Part shown: positions 54,047-62,915 of the stretch, in pieces
Layout: each line of letters starts with the position of its first letter
Position numbering within the stretch: the stretch's first letter is position 1
Origin: Shewanella putrefaciens
GTDB taxonomy: Bacteria; Pseudomonadota; Gammaproteobacteria; Enterobacterales; Shewanellaceae
Assembly (NCBI RefSeq): GCF_016406305.1
Contig: NZ_CP066369.1
Span: 310,001 to 374,000 of the forward strand
Direction: 5' to 3'
DNA: 64,000 nt
Made by a program: the position numbers and the translations under genes
Notes under the pieces: model-generated
What the model was told of the DNA's origin: nothing
What the model saw: only the letters and a program-made list of their open reading frames with translations
Database searches by the model: none

Positions 54047-56703
54047 TGTGTTAGCTCCAGGCGTTCGGTTAACTGCCGCATATGTTCTCTGATGCCAGCA
54101 AAATCAAAAGCGTGTAATGCGCGCCACAGAGGTGACAACTGCTCTGCCGGTATCTGCGCCGCTAAACTGTTTAGCAAAGGTTCTACTACGTCTGGATTTA
54201 CCTGTTCTAGCGCTTGCTCCAGTGCGATAAATAGCGCAATCACGGCATCGCGATCAAACTGTTCGGCCATTGGCGGTGATGTGACGACGCGGGATTCTGC
54301 TAACCTTGCGATGGCCGCCGATGCCTGAGCCATCGCCTGTTCTAGCTCTGCGACTAGCGGTTCATCGAGAGCTGATAACTCACTGTCTGGCTCCTGCATG
54401 AGTTTGACCTCCTCGCCCAGTAACACCGCCAATTTAGTGACTTGACTAAGGTACAAATTGCCGGCGGCGCCCTTCAGGGTATGCAGTAAACGATGTGCTG
54501 CGGCAAGGTCTGGCGGGGTTAAGGCAAAGGCTGAGCGTAATTTATCGACCGCATCACCCTGTAATTCGGCAAACAGGATCAATGAATCGCAATAGGCGCG
54601 TGGGTCGACCCAAACGCAGAGGGCTTTGCCGGTATCGGCAACTTGGCTTAGCCATTCAAGCTCCGATGATTCAGTGGTATCCAGTGTCGGCTGGAGCTTA
54701 AAGTCCTCCACCACTTGGCCAGCAGAATCAGGGACAAGTTCTTCCATTGCCCGCAATAAGCTTTCAAATTCAATCGGTTTAGGTTCGACCCGATCCATGC
54801 CTGCATTGATGCAGCGATCATGGTCCTCCCGCATCACGCTGGCCGTCAGGGCAATAATGGGGACGGCCGCGAGCCCTTTATCCTGTTCATATTGGCGAAT
54901 GGCGATGGTGGCCTCCAGCCCATCCATCTCTGGCATCATCACGTCCATCAACACTAAGTCAATGCCGCCACGCTGCACTAAGGCCAGTGCTTCGCGGCCA
55001 TTCTTGGCCCACTCCACGCTGTGCCCCTGTTTTGTCAGGCGCAATATTGCTAACGATGCATTGGTTTCAATATCCTCTGCCAGCAGAATATTAAATACCC
55101 TAGGTGAATGGTAATCATCGCCGAGGGATTCGACTTCGTTCTGGCAGCGTTGCTCTGGGGCCGCCGCGGGTAGATAGGCGGTAAAATGAAAGGTTGAACC
55201 TTGTTGCCAGACACTTTCTGCCCAGATGTTGCCCTGCATTTGCTCAACCAACTGTTTGCTGATGGTCGTCCCTAAACCCGTACCCCCAAAATGGCGGGTA
55301 GTGCTGGCATCGGCCTGGGTGAAGGCATCAAATACCTTAGCCAACTGGCTCTCTGTCATACCAATACCGGTATCGGTAATGGCATAATGCAAGAAGTTCT
55401 CCTGCGTATCTGGTTGAATATGCAGTGATATATTGCCATGGCGAGTGAATTTAATCGCATTGCCTAGCAGGTTAAGTAAAATTTGCCGCAGGCGCGTTGG
55501 GTCGCCCACCACCCTGACAGGCACATTGGCGGCAATCGAACAACTGAAGGTTAATCCCTTCTCGGCTACCTGATGTTCTATGGTACGTTCCAGATCGCGC
55601 AGGACATTCGGTAAATTGAATGGGATTTGCTCTAGCACAAACTTCTGACTTTCCAACTTCGACACATCGAGAATGTCATTGATAATGCCCAGCAGTGCCC
55701 GCGACGAGCGTAGAATAATTTTGACATGATCTCGGGTGACTGCACTTATGGCTTCGTCCTGCAGCACCACCTCAGCAAAACCAATAATGGAATTCATGGG
55801 TGTGCGGATTTCATGGCTCATATTGGCGAGAAAGGCCGATTTAGCGCGGGCCCCTGCTTCGGCATCTTCTTTAGCCTGCAGTAGTTCGGCCGTTGCACTG
55901 GCCACCATTTCGGCCAGCCGATCACGATGTTGCAGTAATTCCGCCTCTGAGGCTTTACGCTCTGTGATATCGACGATAATGCCGACAAACATAGGTGCAC
56001 CAGCCACATCCATCTGTCCGACCGACAAATGCATGGGAAACGTATCGCCATTTTTTTTACGCCCGACGACCTCGCGTCCTGTACCGATAATGTGTGGACT
56101 GCCATTGTGCAGATAACGGGACAGGTAACCATCGTGTTCCGACTGGTAGGGCTCTGGCATGAGCATTTTTACATTTTTACCCAGCACCTCCTCCCTGTGA
56201 TAACCAAATAGCTGCTCCGCCGCCGGATTAAAGGACGCTATGCTGCCCTTGGCATCAATGGTGATAATAGGGTTGATGGCGGTATCTAGGATTGCCCGTG
56301 TGGTTTCTAGACTCTTGGCCAGATTGGACTCGGTATTTTTTTGCTCAGTAAGTTCAACGATCGAGCCGATAAAAATCCGTTCGCTGCCAAAGTGCACTTC
56401 GTTTACCGCTAACCAGATGGGGAATTTGTCCCCATTGCTATGTAGGCCGACGACTTCTCGACCCATGCCAATTACCCTAGGTGCGCCTTCGCGTAGGTAA
56501 CGTGCCAGATATTCATCATGTTCACCCGTGTAGGGCATTGGCATCAGCGTTGAGACGTTTTTACCTAGCAGATCTGCTTCACGGTAGCCAAAAATTCGTT
56601 CGGAGACGGCATCAAAGGATCGGATAAGGCCGTATTCATCTATGGCAATGATGCCCACTGCACTAATACTTGAACGGGTAGTCAATTTCAATTTTCCCTC
56701 CAT
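54043..56703 (-). CDS. Hybrid sensor histidine kinase (PAS-PAS-HisKA-HATPase-REC-HPt)
   Basis: An 886-residue soluble protein with no membrane helix. Two PAS domains with near-identical segments (GKNVSTLMPMPYTGEHDEYLARYL and GKNVKMLMPEPYQSEHDGYLSRYL) span about 15-250, then a short coiled coil. The HisKA box FLANMSHEIRTPMNS follows (H297), then HATPase (DTGIGM, FGGTGLG). A REC domain with D587 (DLVLMDVMMPEMDG) and an HPt domain with H741 (HRLLHTLKGAAG) complete it. A phosphorelay H297-D587-H741 to the coupled HD-GYP regulator is the natural reading. A PAS sensor of oxygen or redox is possible (FixL-like PAS motif), but no ligand residues are proven. Confidence 0.94.
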   Translation of the reverse strand: MEGKLKLTTRSSISAVGIIAIDEYGLIRSFDAVSERIFGYREADLLGKNVSTLMPMPYTGEHDEYLARYLREGAPRVIGMGREVVGLHSNGDKFPIWLAVNEVHFGSERIFIGSIVELTEQKNTESNLAKSLETTRAILDTAINPIITIDAKGSIASFNPAAEQLFGYHREEVLGKNVKMLMPEPYQSEHDGYLSRYLHNGSPHIIGTGREVVGRKKNGDTFPMHLSVGQMDVAGAPMFVGIIVDITERKASEAELLQHRDRLAEMVASATAELLQAKEDAEAGARAKSAFLANMSHEIRTPMNSIIGFAEVVLQDEAISAVTRDHVKIILRSSRALLGIINDILDVSKLESQKFVLEQIPFNLPNVLRDLERTIEHQVAEKGLTFSCSIAANVPVRVVGDPTRLRQILLNLLGNAIKFTRHGNISLHIQPDTQENFLHYAITDTGIGMTESQLAKVFDAFTQADASTTRHFGGTGLGTTISKQLVEQMQGNIWAESVWQQGSTFHFTAYLPAAAPEQRCQNEVESLGDDYHSPRVFNILLAEDIETNASLAILRLTKQGHSVEWAKNGREALALVQRGGIDLVLMDVMMPEMDGLEATIAIRQYEQDKGLAAVPIIALTASVMREDHDRCINAGMDRVEPKPIEFESLLRAMEELVPDSAGQVVEDFKLQPTLDTTESSELEWLSQVADTGKALCVWVDPRAYCDSLILFAELQGDAVDKLRSAFALTPPDLAAAHRLLHTLKGAAGNLYLSQVTKLAVLLGEEVKLMQEPDSELSALDEPLVAELEQAMAQASAAIARLAESRVVTSPPMAEQFDRDAVIALFIALEQALEQVNPDVVEPLLNSLAAQIPAEQLSPLWRALHAFDFAGIREHMRQLTERLELTQ

Positions 56704-56878
56704 TGGAATAGTGTCATCGGGTACAAGTGTAGTGCATTTAGGTTAGTGCAAATGGAAATTGGTAAATAAATAATATCTAATCAATTGACTGCTAATAAAT
56801 GGTTTTAATGCGTAGCTTTGGATTGGGTACTGAGGTGGCCCTAGGTTTAACTCTTCTGCCGTTCTTCACCTCAGTGGG

Positions 56879-57574
56879 TTAGTCAAGGGGCAACAGCAGC
56901 TGATCATATTGACCATTCTGCTTCATCCTCAACAAAACCTGGTCAAACTGAGGTATCAATTGGGCATGTTTATTGTGGAGTATGTGGTAGACACTAAAAG
57001 TGGCAATCGATAGGCGTTCGACGCCGACACTGTAAACCGGAGAGTTTGGAAATGCTGTGCCCATGAGCGCAATATCTATGCGTTTCCGCTCTAGCATTTG
57101 CGCTAATTGCTCGTGTGTGGTCACCGCAATCGTGTTGTTTGGGGCACTTTTCACAAAGTCTTCGGCGACACTCATGCCGATCACATAGCCGATGCGATAT
57201 TGCTGCAGATCATCCGGGTTGTTTAGCTGGATATCGGCATCTTTGCGGACCATAGCCACGAGTCTTACCGTGAGTAAAGGCTCCTGGGAATAGGTCAAAT
57301 TAGGGTAACTGACGGCAATATCGGGGATCCGCCCGACTTCAGCATCGTAGCCACCTTGATCGACGAGTTGCATCGCCCGAGCCGAGGGAAGGGTTTCAAA
57401 CGTAACTTGAAATCCCAGCTGGGCATAGATGGCCTGCAGTAACGGGAAAAAACGTTCATCTCCCTCTTGCCCGGCAATCTGTAACTTCCCATCGGCAAGA
57501 ACAGACAAGGCTGTGATAGTTAACAATATTCCACTTATTTTTTGCAGTAATGACAAGTTAACCCTGTGCCGCAT
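56879..57574 (-). CDS. Periplasmic solute-binding (SBP_bac_3-like) protein
   Basis: A 231-residue protein. I start at ATG 57574 (MRHRVNLSLLQKISGILLTITALSVLADG), with GAGGG upstream. The frame extends to 57649 but that part is not signal-like. Signal peptide to about 28, then a type II periplasmic-binding fold: GQEGDERFFPLLQAIYAQLGFQVTFETLPSARAMQLVDQGGYDAEVGRIP, and a second lobe (YRIGYVIGMSVAEDFVKSAPNNTIAVTTHEQLAQML). No ABC permease is adjacent, so it may act as a sensor-type binding protein rather than a transporter part. Confidence 0.82.
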   Translation of the reverse strand: MRHRVNLSLLQKISGILLTITALSVLADGKLQIAGQEGDERFFPLLQAIYAQLGFQVTFETLPSARAMQLVDQGGYDAEVGRIPDIAVSYPNLTYSQEPLLTVRLVAMVRKDADIQLNNPDDLQQYRIGYVIGMSVAEDFVKSAPNNTIAVTTHEQLAQMLERKRIDIALMGTAFPNSPVYSVGVERLSIATFSVYHILHNKHAQLIPQFDQVLLRMKQNGQYDQLLLPLD

Positions 57575-57951
57575 AATCCCTCGCTTAGCCAAACTTTCAC
57601 GCTTTACTGAGCATAATACTAGTTCGTAATCTAGAGCTGCGTGGGCCAATTTCTGCCAGGGTGACTTGCTTGATGGCTTGGCTTAATTGTCTGAGTTCTG
57701 CGAGGGCGCGGCATACAACCCCCCTTGTTCAATGCTTAACCAAAGTACAGTCGGAGGTTAATTGAAGCGCCATTAAGGATGGATGTCTCAGTTTTCCTTC
57801 CATGATTAAGGTTGGATGTGTCTTCGTTTTCCCCTGTTTTTCCAAGTGGCCGGATTGCTGATGGAGGATCAAATCGGCCAGCACGGTATTAGGCGGTGGC
57901 AAATAGTTGATAGAAATGATAAAAAGCAAACATTGGAGTCGTGAGGTAAAT
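57575..57951. other. Intergenic DNA with imperfect direct repeat and hairpin
   Basis: Between the solute-binding and DUF1963 genes. Two roughly 30-bp imperfect copies lie at 57772-57801 and 57805-57834 (both ATTAAGG(A/T)TGGATGT...TTTTCC). GGCCGGATT pairs with AAATCGGCC (57848-57879). No credible gene. Confidence 0.45.
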
Positions 57952-59097
57952 ATGGATATGTTGTTAGCAGAAAATTCCCCCATCCGTCAGCAACAGTTAG
58001 AGCAAAAGCTGGCGCAGTTTAAAGACCCAAACCTTGCCCACACACTATCGGCGTTTATTCGCAGTAGTGTCGATCTCTATCCCTGTGCAATTGAAGACTA
58101 TACCCAGTTAGGCAATAGCCGGTTGGGTGGTTTACCGGATTTGCCCGTGGGAATGGCTTATCCTGTCACTCTGGTCGGACGGGAGGCGATGCTTGATGGC
58201 TATGTTGAGAGCTTTGGCCATACCCGCGAGTTTATTAATGAGCATTGGCGTGAGGACTGGCAGGACTATTGGGAGACAGATGAGGCGCATCTTTGGGACT
58301 GGGACGAGGCAGCGCAAGCCTTCCGTGTGCCCATGCAATTTATCGCACAGCTCAATTGTAGTGAACTGAAGGCGTTACAATCCTACTTGCCCCGAGAGGG
58401 GCGATTGTTGTTCTTTTTGGAGCGCTGGCGATTCTCGGAAATGCTTCGCGGCCATGTTTATTATGTCGCTGAAGATCAGCAACTGAACTCTGGGAAAGCG
58501 ATTGCCGAACTTAAGTTCGACGATGCTGTATGTGCAAACTATGAGTATGAGGCGGCTTATCAACTGCAAGGGATTGCCAGCATTAAGATGATAGCCCCTG
58601 ACATGATTAATAGTGACAACCCGCATTTAGTAAAGTTAGCCAAGGCACGTTTACAAGCGCTACCTGAACCGCAACAAGCTATGGTGTTGGAGGCCATAGA
58701 GGTTGTGGATGATGAATTAGCTCCAGAGTGGCAAGATCAGCTCAAGGGCTATGAGCTGATACAATTGAATGAGCACGGGTTAATCCCCGGTCAGATTCTC
58801 ACTCAATCGCAATGGGCTAATACCGAGTGGCAGTCATCCAACTTCCGGGCATTGCTCGTCCCCGAGCAGCCGCTGCCGTATTACGATGGTATCGCCAGCA
58901 TTAATGGCCATGGAGATAGTCGCTATAAAGCCCCCGAGCTCCACGCTGCGGCTGAATTAGGCGGCAATGCCGAAGATTATCTGGTGCTGTTCAAAGTCGT
59001 CTATAGTGAGCACTCGATGCAGTTGAATTTTATTATCCACCAAGCGGATTTAGCGCTAGGCAAATTCGACCGTATTTACTGCATATATGATTATTAG
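57952..59097 (+). CDS. DUF1963 (YwqG-like) family protein
   Basis: A 381-residue cytoplasmic protein starting at ATG 57952 with GAGG six bases upstream; earlier in-frame starts lack a ribosome site. DUF1963 elements: SRLGGLPDLPVGMAYP near the N-terminus, MQFIAQLNCSELKALQSYLPREGRLLFFLE, and a C-terminal NAEDYLVLFKVVYSE. It has an insertion of a Glu/Trp-rich segment (EHWREDWQDYWETDEAHLWDWDE). Function is unknown in this family. Confidence 0.82.
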   Translation: MDMLLAENSPIRQQQLEQKLAQFKDPNLAHTLSAFIRSSVDLYPCAIEDYTQLGNSRLGGLPDLPVGMAYPVTLVGREAMLDGYVESFGHTREFINEHWREDWQDYWETDEAHLWDWDEAAQAFRVPMQFIAQLNCSELKALQSYLPREGRLLFFLERWRFSEMLRGHVYYVAEDQQLNSGKAIAELKFDDAVCANYEYEAAYQLQGIASIKMIAPDMINSDNPHLVKLAKARLQALPEPQQAMVLEAIEVVDDELAPEWQDQLKGYELIQLNEHGLIPGQILTQSQWANTEWQSSNFRALLVPEQPLPYYDGIASINGHGDSRYKAPELHAAAELGGNAEDYLVLFKVVYSEHSMQLNFIIHQADLALGKFDRIYCIYDY

Positions 59098-59104
59098 TTC
59101 ATCG

Positions 59105-59128
59105 AAAGGTTGGCTATAGCCAGCCTTT
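59105..59128. terminator. Terminator after the DUF1963 gene
   Basis: AAAGGTTGGC-TATA-GCCAGCCTTT, 10-bp stem with one G-U, followed by TCTG; overlaps the last codons of the convergent response-regulator gene. Confidence 0.65.
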
Positions 59129-59710
59129 CTGTCTGGCGATACGCGCCGCATCTATTCGGTTGCTGGCATTGAGTTTGGCGATGGCTTCCGATAGATAATT
59201 GCGCACTGTACCTTCGGCAATAAACAGGGTTTCGGCAATCTCTGCGGTGGATTTTCCTTCACTGGCAAGGCGTAGGGCGCGGCGTTCTTTATCGTTGAGG
59301 GGATCGATATCGCCTATGGCCATCATGGCAAGCTCAGGATCTATCACCCGTTTTCCCGCAATAACTTGCTGAATCGCATTGACTAAGGTTTCCGAGGGCG
59401 CATCCTTTAGCAGAAAGCCACCGACGCCAGCTTCAATGGCGCGTTTGATATAACCTGCGCGGCCAAAGGTAGTGATCACTACCACTTTAGTGTGGCTTTG
59501 TTGATCTTTGAGCCAAGCGGCGAGTTCTAGGCCGGTGCGTCCCGGCATTTCTATATCCGTGAGTAGTAGATCAAAGCTCTGCTGTTTGAGTAAAGTTAGG
59601 GCCTCATCGCCATCACTGGCTTGGGTGATAGTAAATCCCCCCGCGAGGGTTAACAGGGCTGCGAGCGCGCCACGGACCATGGCTTGGTCTTCAGCCAGTA
59701 AAATCTTCAT
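59114..59710 (-). CDS. NarL/LuxR-type response regulator (DesR-like)
   Basis: A 198-residue protein: receiver domain with D52 (LLLTDIEMPGRTGLEL) and K in FLLKDAPS, then a LuxR-type HTH (LNDKERRALRLASEGKSTAEIAETLFIAEGTVRNYLSEAIAKLNASNR). It overlaps the preceding kinase gene by one base (TAATG), so it is its partner. The pair resembles B. subtilis DesK/DesR, which controls membrane-lipid desaturation. Confidence 0.93.
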   Translation of the reverse strand: MKILLAEDQAMVRGALAALLTLAGGFTITQASDGDEALTLLKQQSFDLLLTDIEMPGRTGLELAAWLKDQQSHTKVVVITTFGRAGYIKRAIEAGVGGFLLKDAPSETLVNAIQQVIAGKRVIDPELAMMAIGDIDPLNDKERRALRLASEGKSTAEIAETLFIAEGTVRNYLSEAIAKLNASNRIDAARIARQKGWL

Positions 59711-60789
59711 TAAGTTGCTTCTCCCTGCAGAGGTAAACTGACGCTAAAGGCGTATCCTTGGTCGAGATTGTAATTCAAGCTGCCGCCTAGGCTGTCTAAG
59801 CGTTCGCGGATCCCTGTGAGTCCATTGCCTTCGACCAAGGGTTTAGCCGTCGCATTGTCTTTGACTTCAACCAGTAGCTGGTCGGCTTGTTTATCAAAGG
59901 CAATATAACATTCACTGGCACCGCTATGGCGGAGAATGTTATTCACCAGTTCGGTGAGGATCAAGCCCAGTTGGCTCTCCATTCTGGTGGGCAGTTTAGG
60001 GATCTCACCATGGAGTTCGACACATAATCCTTTATCCCTTAAGGATTTACACAGCTGGGTGACGCAAGTCTCTAACCCTTTGTGCTTGTAGTCTGAGACT
60101 GTATGACGAATTTGACTCAGGCTCTCCCTTGCGATTTGCCCGAGCTCAATAAGTTGAGTCGAGGCGAGTTCATATTCTTGTTTTGCGATGAGTTTTTCGG
60201 CTAACTCGGCCTTAAGGGCAATGGAGGATAAGCTGTGGCCCATGATGTCGTGTAGATCCCGTGCTATACGCTCCCGTTCGAGCATAGTGGCTAAGGTGCT
60301 AATTTCTTGGGCACTCTGTTGAGCTTTTAACTTATGTTGATAGCGCTTGCGTTCGGCCAGCCCTAACATGCCGACACCGAGCACCAGTGCCGAGCCGTAA
60401 AGGGGGAAATAGAAATTTCCAAAGTTACACACCTCATTTAAGCCAAATAACAAACCCACTAGGCCGAGCAGGAAGAATATGCTGGATTTGAGTGGGTAAA
60501 AGAAACCAATAAAAAAGCCCGCAAAGGTGAACAGTGAGATAGAGCCTGGGTTGATGGGGGTGATGGCGGCTCCGATGAGCACCATCACCAGAATCGGTTT
60601 ATAGGCGCTGCGATAATTGCATTTATAGGCCCAAAAGTAACTGGCGATAAAGGGAATAAGCACGGCTAAGCTTAAGGCAATTTTCCATAAAGGATAGGGG
60701 CTTAGAAACAAAGGGATAAGATAAAATGCTAAATTTATCAGATATATCCATGCGAGTTTTCGCTCAATCTGAAGGGGTGTGCTCGTCAT
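59710..60789 (-). CDS. Sensor histidine kinase (DesK-like, HisKA_3)
   Basis: A 359-residue protein with about five or six membrane helices (residues 10-150), then HisKA_3 with RERIARDLHDIMGHSLSS (H180) and an HATPase (LILTELVNNILRHSGAS, NGLTGIRERLDSLGGSL). It lacks a periplasmic sensor domain, so membrane helices themselves sense, as in DesK. AGAGG precedes the ATG. Membrane-fluidity sensing is an inference from family resemblance. Confidence 0.9.
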   Translation of the reverse strand: MTSTPLQIERKLAWIYLINLAFYLIPLFLSPYPLWKIALSLAVLIPFIASYFWAYKCNYRSAYKPILVMVLIGAAITPINPGSISLFTFAGFFIGFFYPLKSSIFFLLGLVGLLFGLNEVCNFGNFYFPLYGSALVLGVGMLGLAERKRYQHKLKAQQSAQEISTLATMLERERIARDLHDIMGHSLSSIALKAELAEKLIAKQEYELASTQLIELGQIARESLSQIRHTVSDYKHKGLETCVTQLCKSLRDKGLCVELHGEIPKLPTRMESQLGLILTELVNNILRHSGASECYIAFDKQADQLLVEVKDNATAKPLVEGNGLTGIRERLDSLGGSLNYNLDQGYAFSVSLPLQGEAT

Positions 60790-60894
60790 AGCGCCTCTGT
60801 GAAGCTGTACTGGTTGTTGGATTATCTGCTTCGATTTATTTCACCTAGGGATTGGCGCCGTGTTCAGCGCCTAGATCCCCGTTTGCTAATATGG

Positions 60895-61596
60895 CTATTT
60901 TGCACTTAATTGCTGATTTTGTTGAAGCAAAAATTTAGCCCAACCGTAATCCGCTTGTACTTTTAGCGCCTGCTGCCAATCTTCAATCGCGCCTTGATTA
61001 TCGCCAAGCTCCTGTTTCGCGAGTCCTCGCCAGGTATAGGCTTCGGCCTCACCCCAGCAGATGTTATCGCAGGGACCGGCGAATCTTTCTATTGCTGTGC
61101 TAGCCAAGGTTTTCGCATTTTGCATGCTGCCGCCAAAGAGGGCGGGAGTATTATAGGCGGCAATGGCTTTGACGAGGGCGACTCTTGGATTTTGTGGCTC
61201 TAGCTGTTCTGCACTAGCAATAGCCTTGGCGGATTTAAAACCTAACACGGCGCCTTTAGTGGTGTCTAAGGCGATTTGCATTCCATAGACGGAGGACAAA
61301 AGCGCTAGGGATTCGGCATTCGCTTGGCTGTCCTGTAATGCTTCCAGTGTGGCTTGGGCCGCCGTCAGTGCGCTACCTGCAAGGGACTTTTGCCCCATCA
61401 CATTGGCACTGATGGCGAGACGATAGTTGGCATAGGCTTGATCATAGTCTTGGGTGCTGGCACTCAATTGCTGCAATTTAGCGATATTCATCGAATTGGC
61501 GGCGGCATCAATGTGGGTGATATTGGGATTAGATACAGCAGCCAGTGCGGGCGCCGCGATTAAAGTCAGACTAGAGATGAGGAGTAATGCTTTCAT
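60895..61596 (-). CDS. Exported TPR-like protein
   Basis: A 233-residue protein with a signal peptide (MKALLLISSLTLIAAPALA). Helical repeats with TPR character are DYDQAYANYRLAISANVMGQKSLAGSALTAAQATLEAL, EAYTWRGLAKQELGDNQGAIEDWQQALKVQ and DYGWAKFLLQQNQQ. AAGGAAA precedes the ATG. It is upstream of the DesK/DesR-like genes on the same strand, with a 105-bp gap; a shared role is not shown. Function unknown. Confidence 0.78.
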   Translation of the reverse strand: MKALLLISSLTLIAAPALAAVSNPNITHIDAAANSMNIAKLQQLSASTQDYDQAYANYRLAISANVMGQKSLAGSALTAAQATLEALQDSQANAESLALLSSVYGMQIALDTTKGAVLGFKSAKAIASAEQLEPQNPRVALVKAIAAYNTPALFGGSMQNAKTLASTAIERFAGPCDNICWGEAEAYTWRGLAKQELGDNQGAIEDWQQALKVQADYGWAKFLLQQNQQLSAK

Positions 61597-61738
61597 GGTA
61601 TTTCCTTATTGAGTCAGTTTCCCATTGCTTGGGTACAGACTCATTATCAGCAATGCCATAGGTGAAATGCAGGCACAAAGGTCATCAATTAGGCATGACA
61701 AATGTCACCGGTTGAATGGATCCTAAGGCCAGATAGCA

Positions 61739-61766
61739 AAACACCGGAATAGCTCCGGTGTTTTGT
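61739..61766. terminator. Bidirectional terminator of the Na+/Ca2+ exchanger gene
   Basis: ACACCGGA-ATAGC-TCCGGTGT flanked by AAAA and TTTT; it lies 17-44 bp beyond the stop at 61783. Confidence 0.85.
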
Positions 61767-61782
61767 GTATTAGTCCTGATCT

Positions 61783-62733
61783 TTATCCCAAAGCTTGTGT
61801 GCTCGCTTGGCTGACTAAGTAACTCATATAGCCTAAATAGCTGAGTAACAATACCGCGCCCCTGCGACGGCCTATCTGATAACCAGACCAAGCGAAGGGT
61901 AAAACGACTACGGTCAGTGCAAGCATAACGATAAAATCTAGGGGTTGGAAACCTAGCCCTGATACTGGATGCACTATCGCAGTCACGCCCAGAATACCTA
62001 ATATATTGAACACATTGGAACCAACAATATTACCGATAGCAATATCGCTCTGGCCTTTGAAAGCTGCAATAACTGAGGTCACTAATTCCGGCATACTCGT
62101 GCCAATCGCAACAATGGTTAGGCCGATAATCACTTCGCTCACACCGAAGGTTTTCGCTAAATCGACGGCACCATTCACAAATAGAATCCCGCCACCGACA
62201 AGCATACTAATACCGACAGCGATGAAGAGCATAGAGAGCAAGGGGTTTTTAGGGCCTTCTTCGATAACTTCGCCATCTTCATCCGTAGTGTTTTTGGAAC
62301 TGATATAGCTAAACGCTAAGTAACCCACCAGTAGCGATAACAGCACAGCGCCATCGATTAGGCTGAGTTCGCCATCGAGCAATAAGCCCCAGAACAACAT
62401 AGAGGCCAAGATCATCAAGGGTATATCACGTTTTACCATTTGAGACTGCACTTCGATAGGACGGATCAGTGCGGTAATCGCTAGGATCAAACCTATGTTG
62501 GCGATGTTTGAACCAATCACGTTACCTAGTGCTATGCCACTGTTGCCAGCTAGGGCAGATTTGACACTGACCGCCAATTCGGGAGCGCTAGTACCAAAGG
62601 CCACAATGGTTAAGCCGATAACGAGTGGAGTGATACCTAGGCGAAGGGCGATAGAGCTCGCGCCGCGAACCAATGCTTCTGCGCCTAAGGTTAAAATGAT
62701 AAAACCGCCAATAATTGAAAGTGCAATTAGCAT
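61783..62733 (-). CDS. Calcium/sodium antiporter (CaCA family, YrbG-like)
   Basis: A 316-residue, ten-helix membrane protein with the two inverted alpha repeats of the exchanger family: GTSAPELAVSVKSALAGNSGIALGNVIGSN and GTSMPELVTSVIAAFKGQSDIAIGNIVGSN. The central loop is acidic (KNTTDEDGEVIEEGPKN). Length and motifs fit YrbG and archaeal NCX. Exchange of Ca2+ against Na+ or H+ is expected. Stand-alone gene with a weak ribosome site. Confidence 0.93.
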   Translation of the reverse strand: MLIALSIIGGFIILTLGAEALVRGASSIALRLGITPLVIGLTIVAFGTSAPELAVSVKSALAGNSGIALGNVIGSNIANIGLILAITALIRPIEVQSQMVKRDIPLMILASMLFWGLLLDGELSLIDGAVLLSLLVGYLAFSYISSKNTTDEDGEVIEEGPKNPLLSMLFIAVGISMLVGGGILFVNGAVDLAKTFGVSEVIIGLTIVAIGTSMPELVTSVIAAFKGQSDIAIGNIVGSNVFNILGILGVTAIVHPVSGLGFQPLDFIVMLALTVVVLPFAWSGYQIGRRRGAVLLLSYLGYMSYLVSQASTQALG

Positions 62734-62843
62734 TTTTGGACTCTGTTAAACCTTGATTAAGTGAATAGGGATCGGGATGGACTATCCTAACCGACAGCTG
62801 CACATAATACGTGTTTTCGTCACAGTTTGACAGAATATGTCAC

Positions 62844-62875
62844 AAAAAAGCACGCCGTTGAGCGTGCTGTTTTTT
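62844..62875. terminator. Terminator of the AMP-forming ligase gene
   Basis: GCACGC-CGTTGA-GCGTGC with AAAAAA before and TTTTTT after; minus-strand use fits the gene ending at 62916. Confidence 0.88.
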
Positions 62876-62915
62876 AATCTACTGTGAAATACACTATCCT
62901 ACTGTTTTAGGTGAA

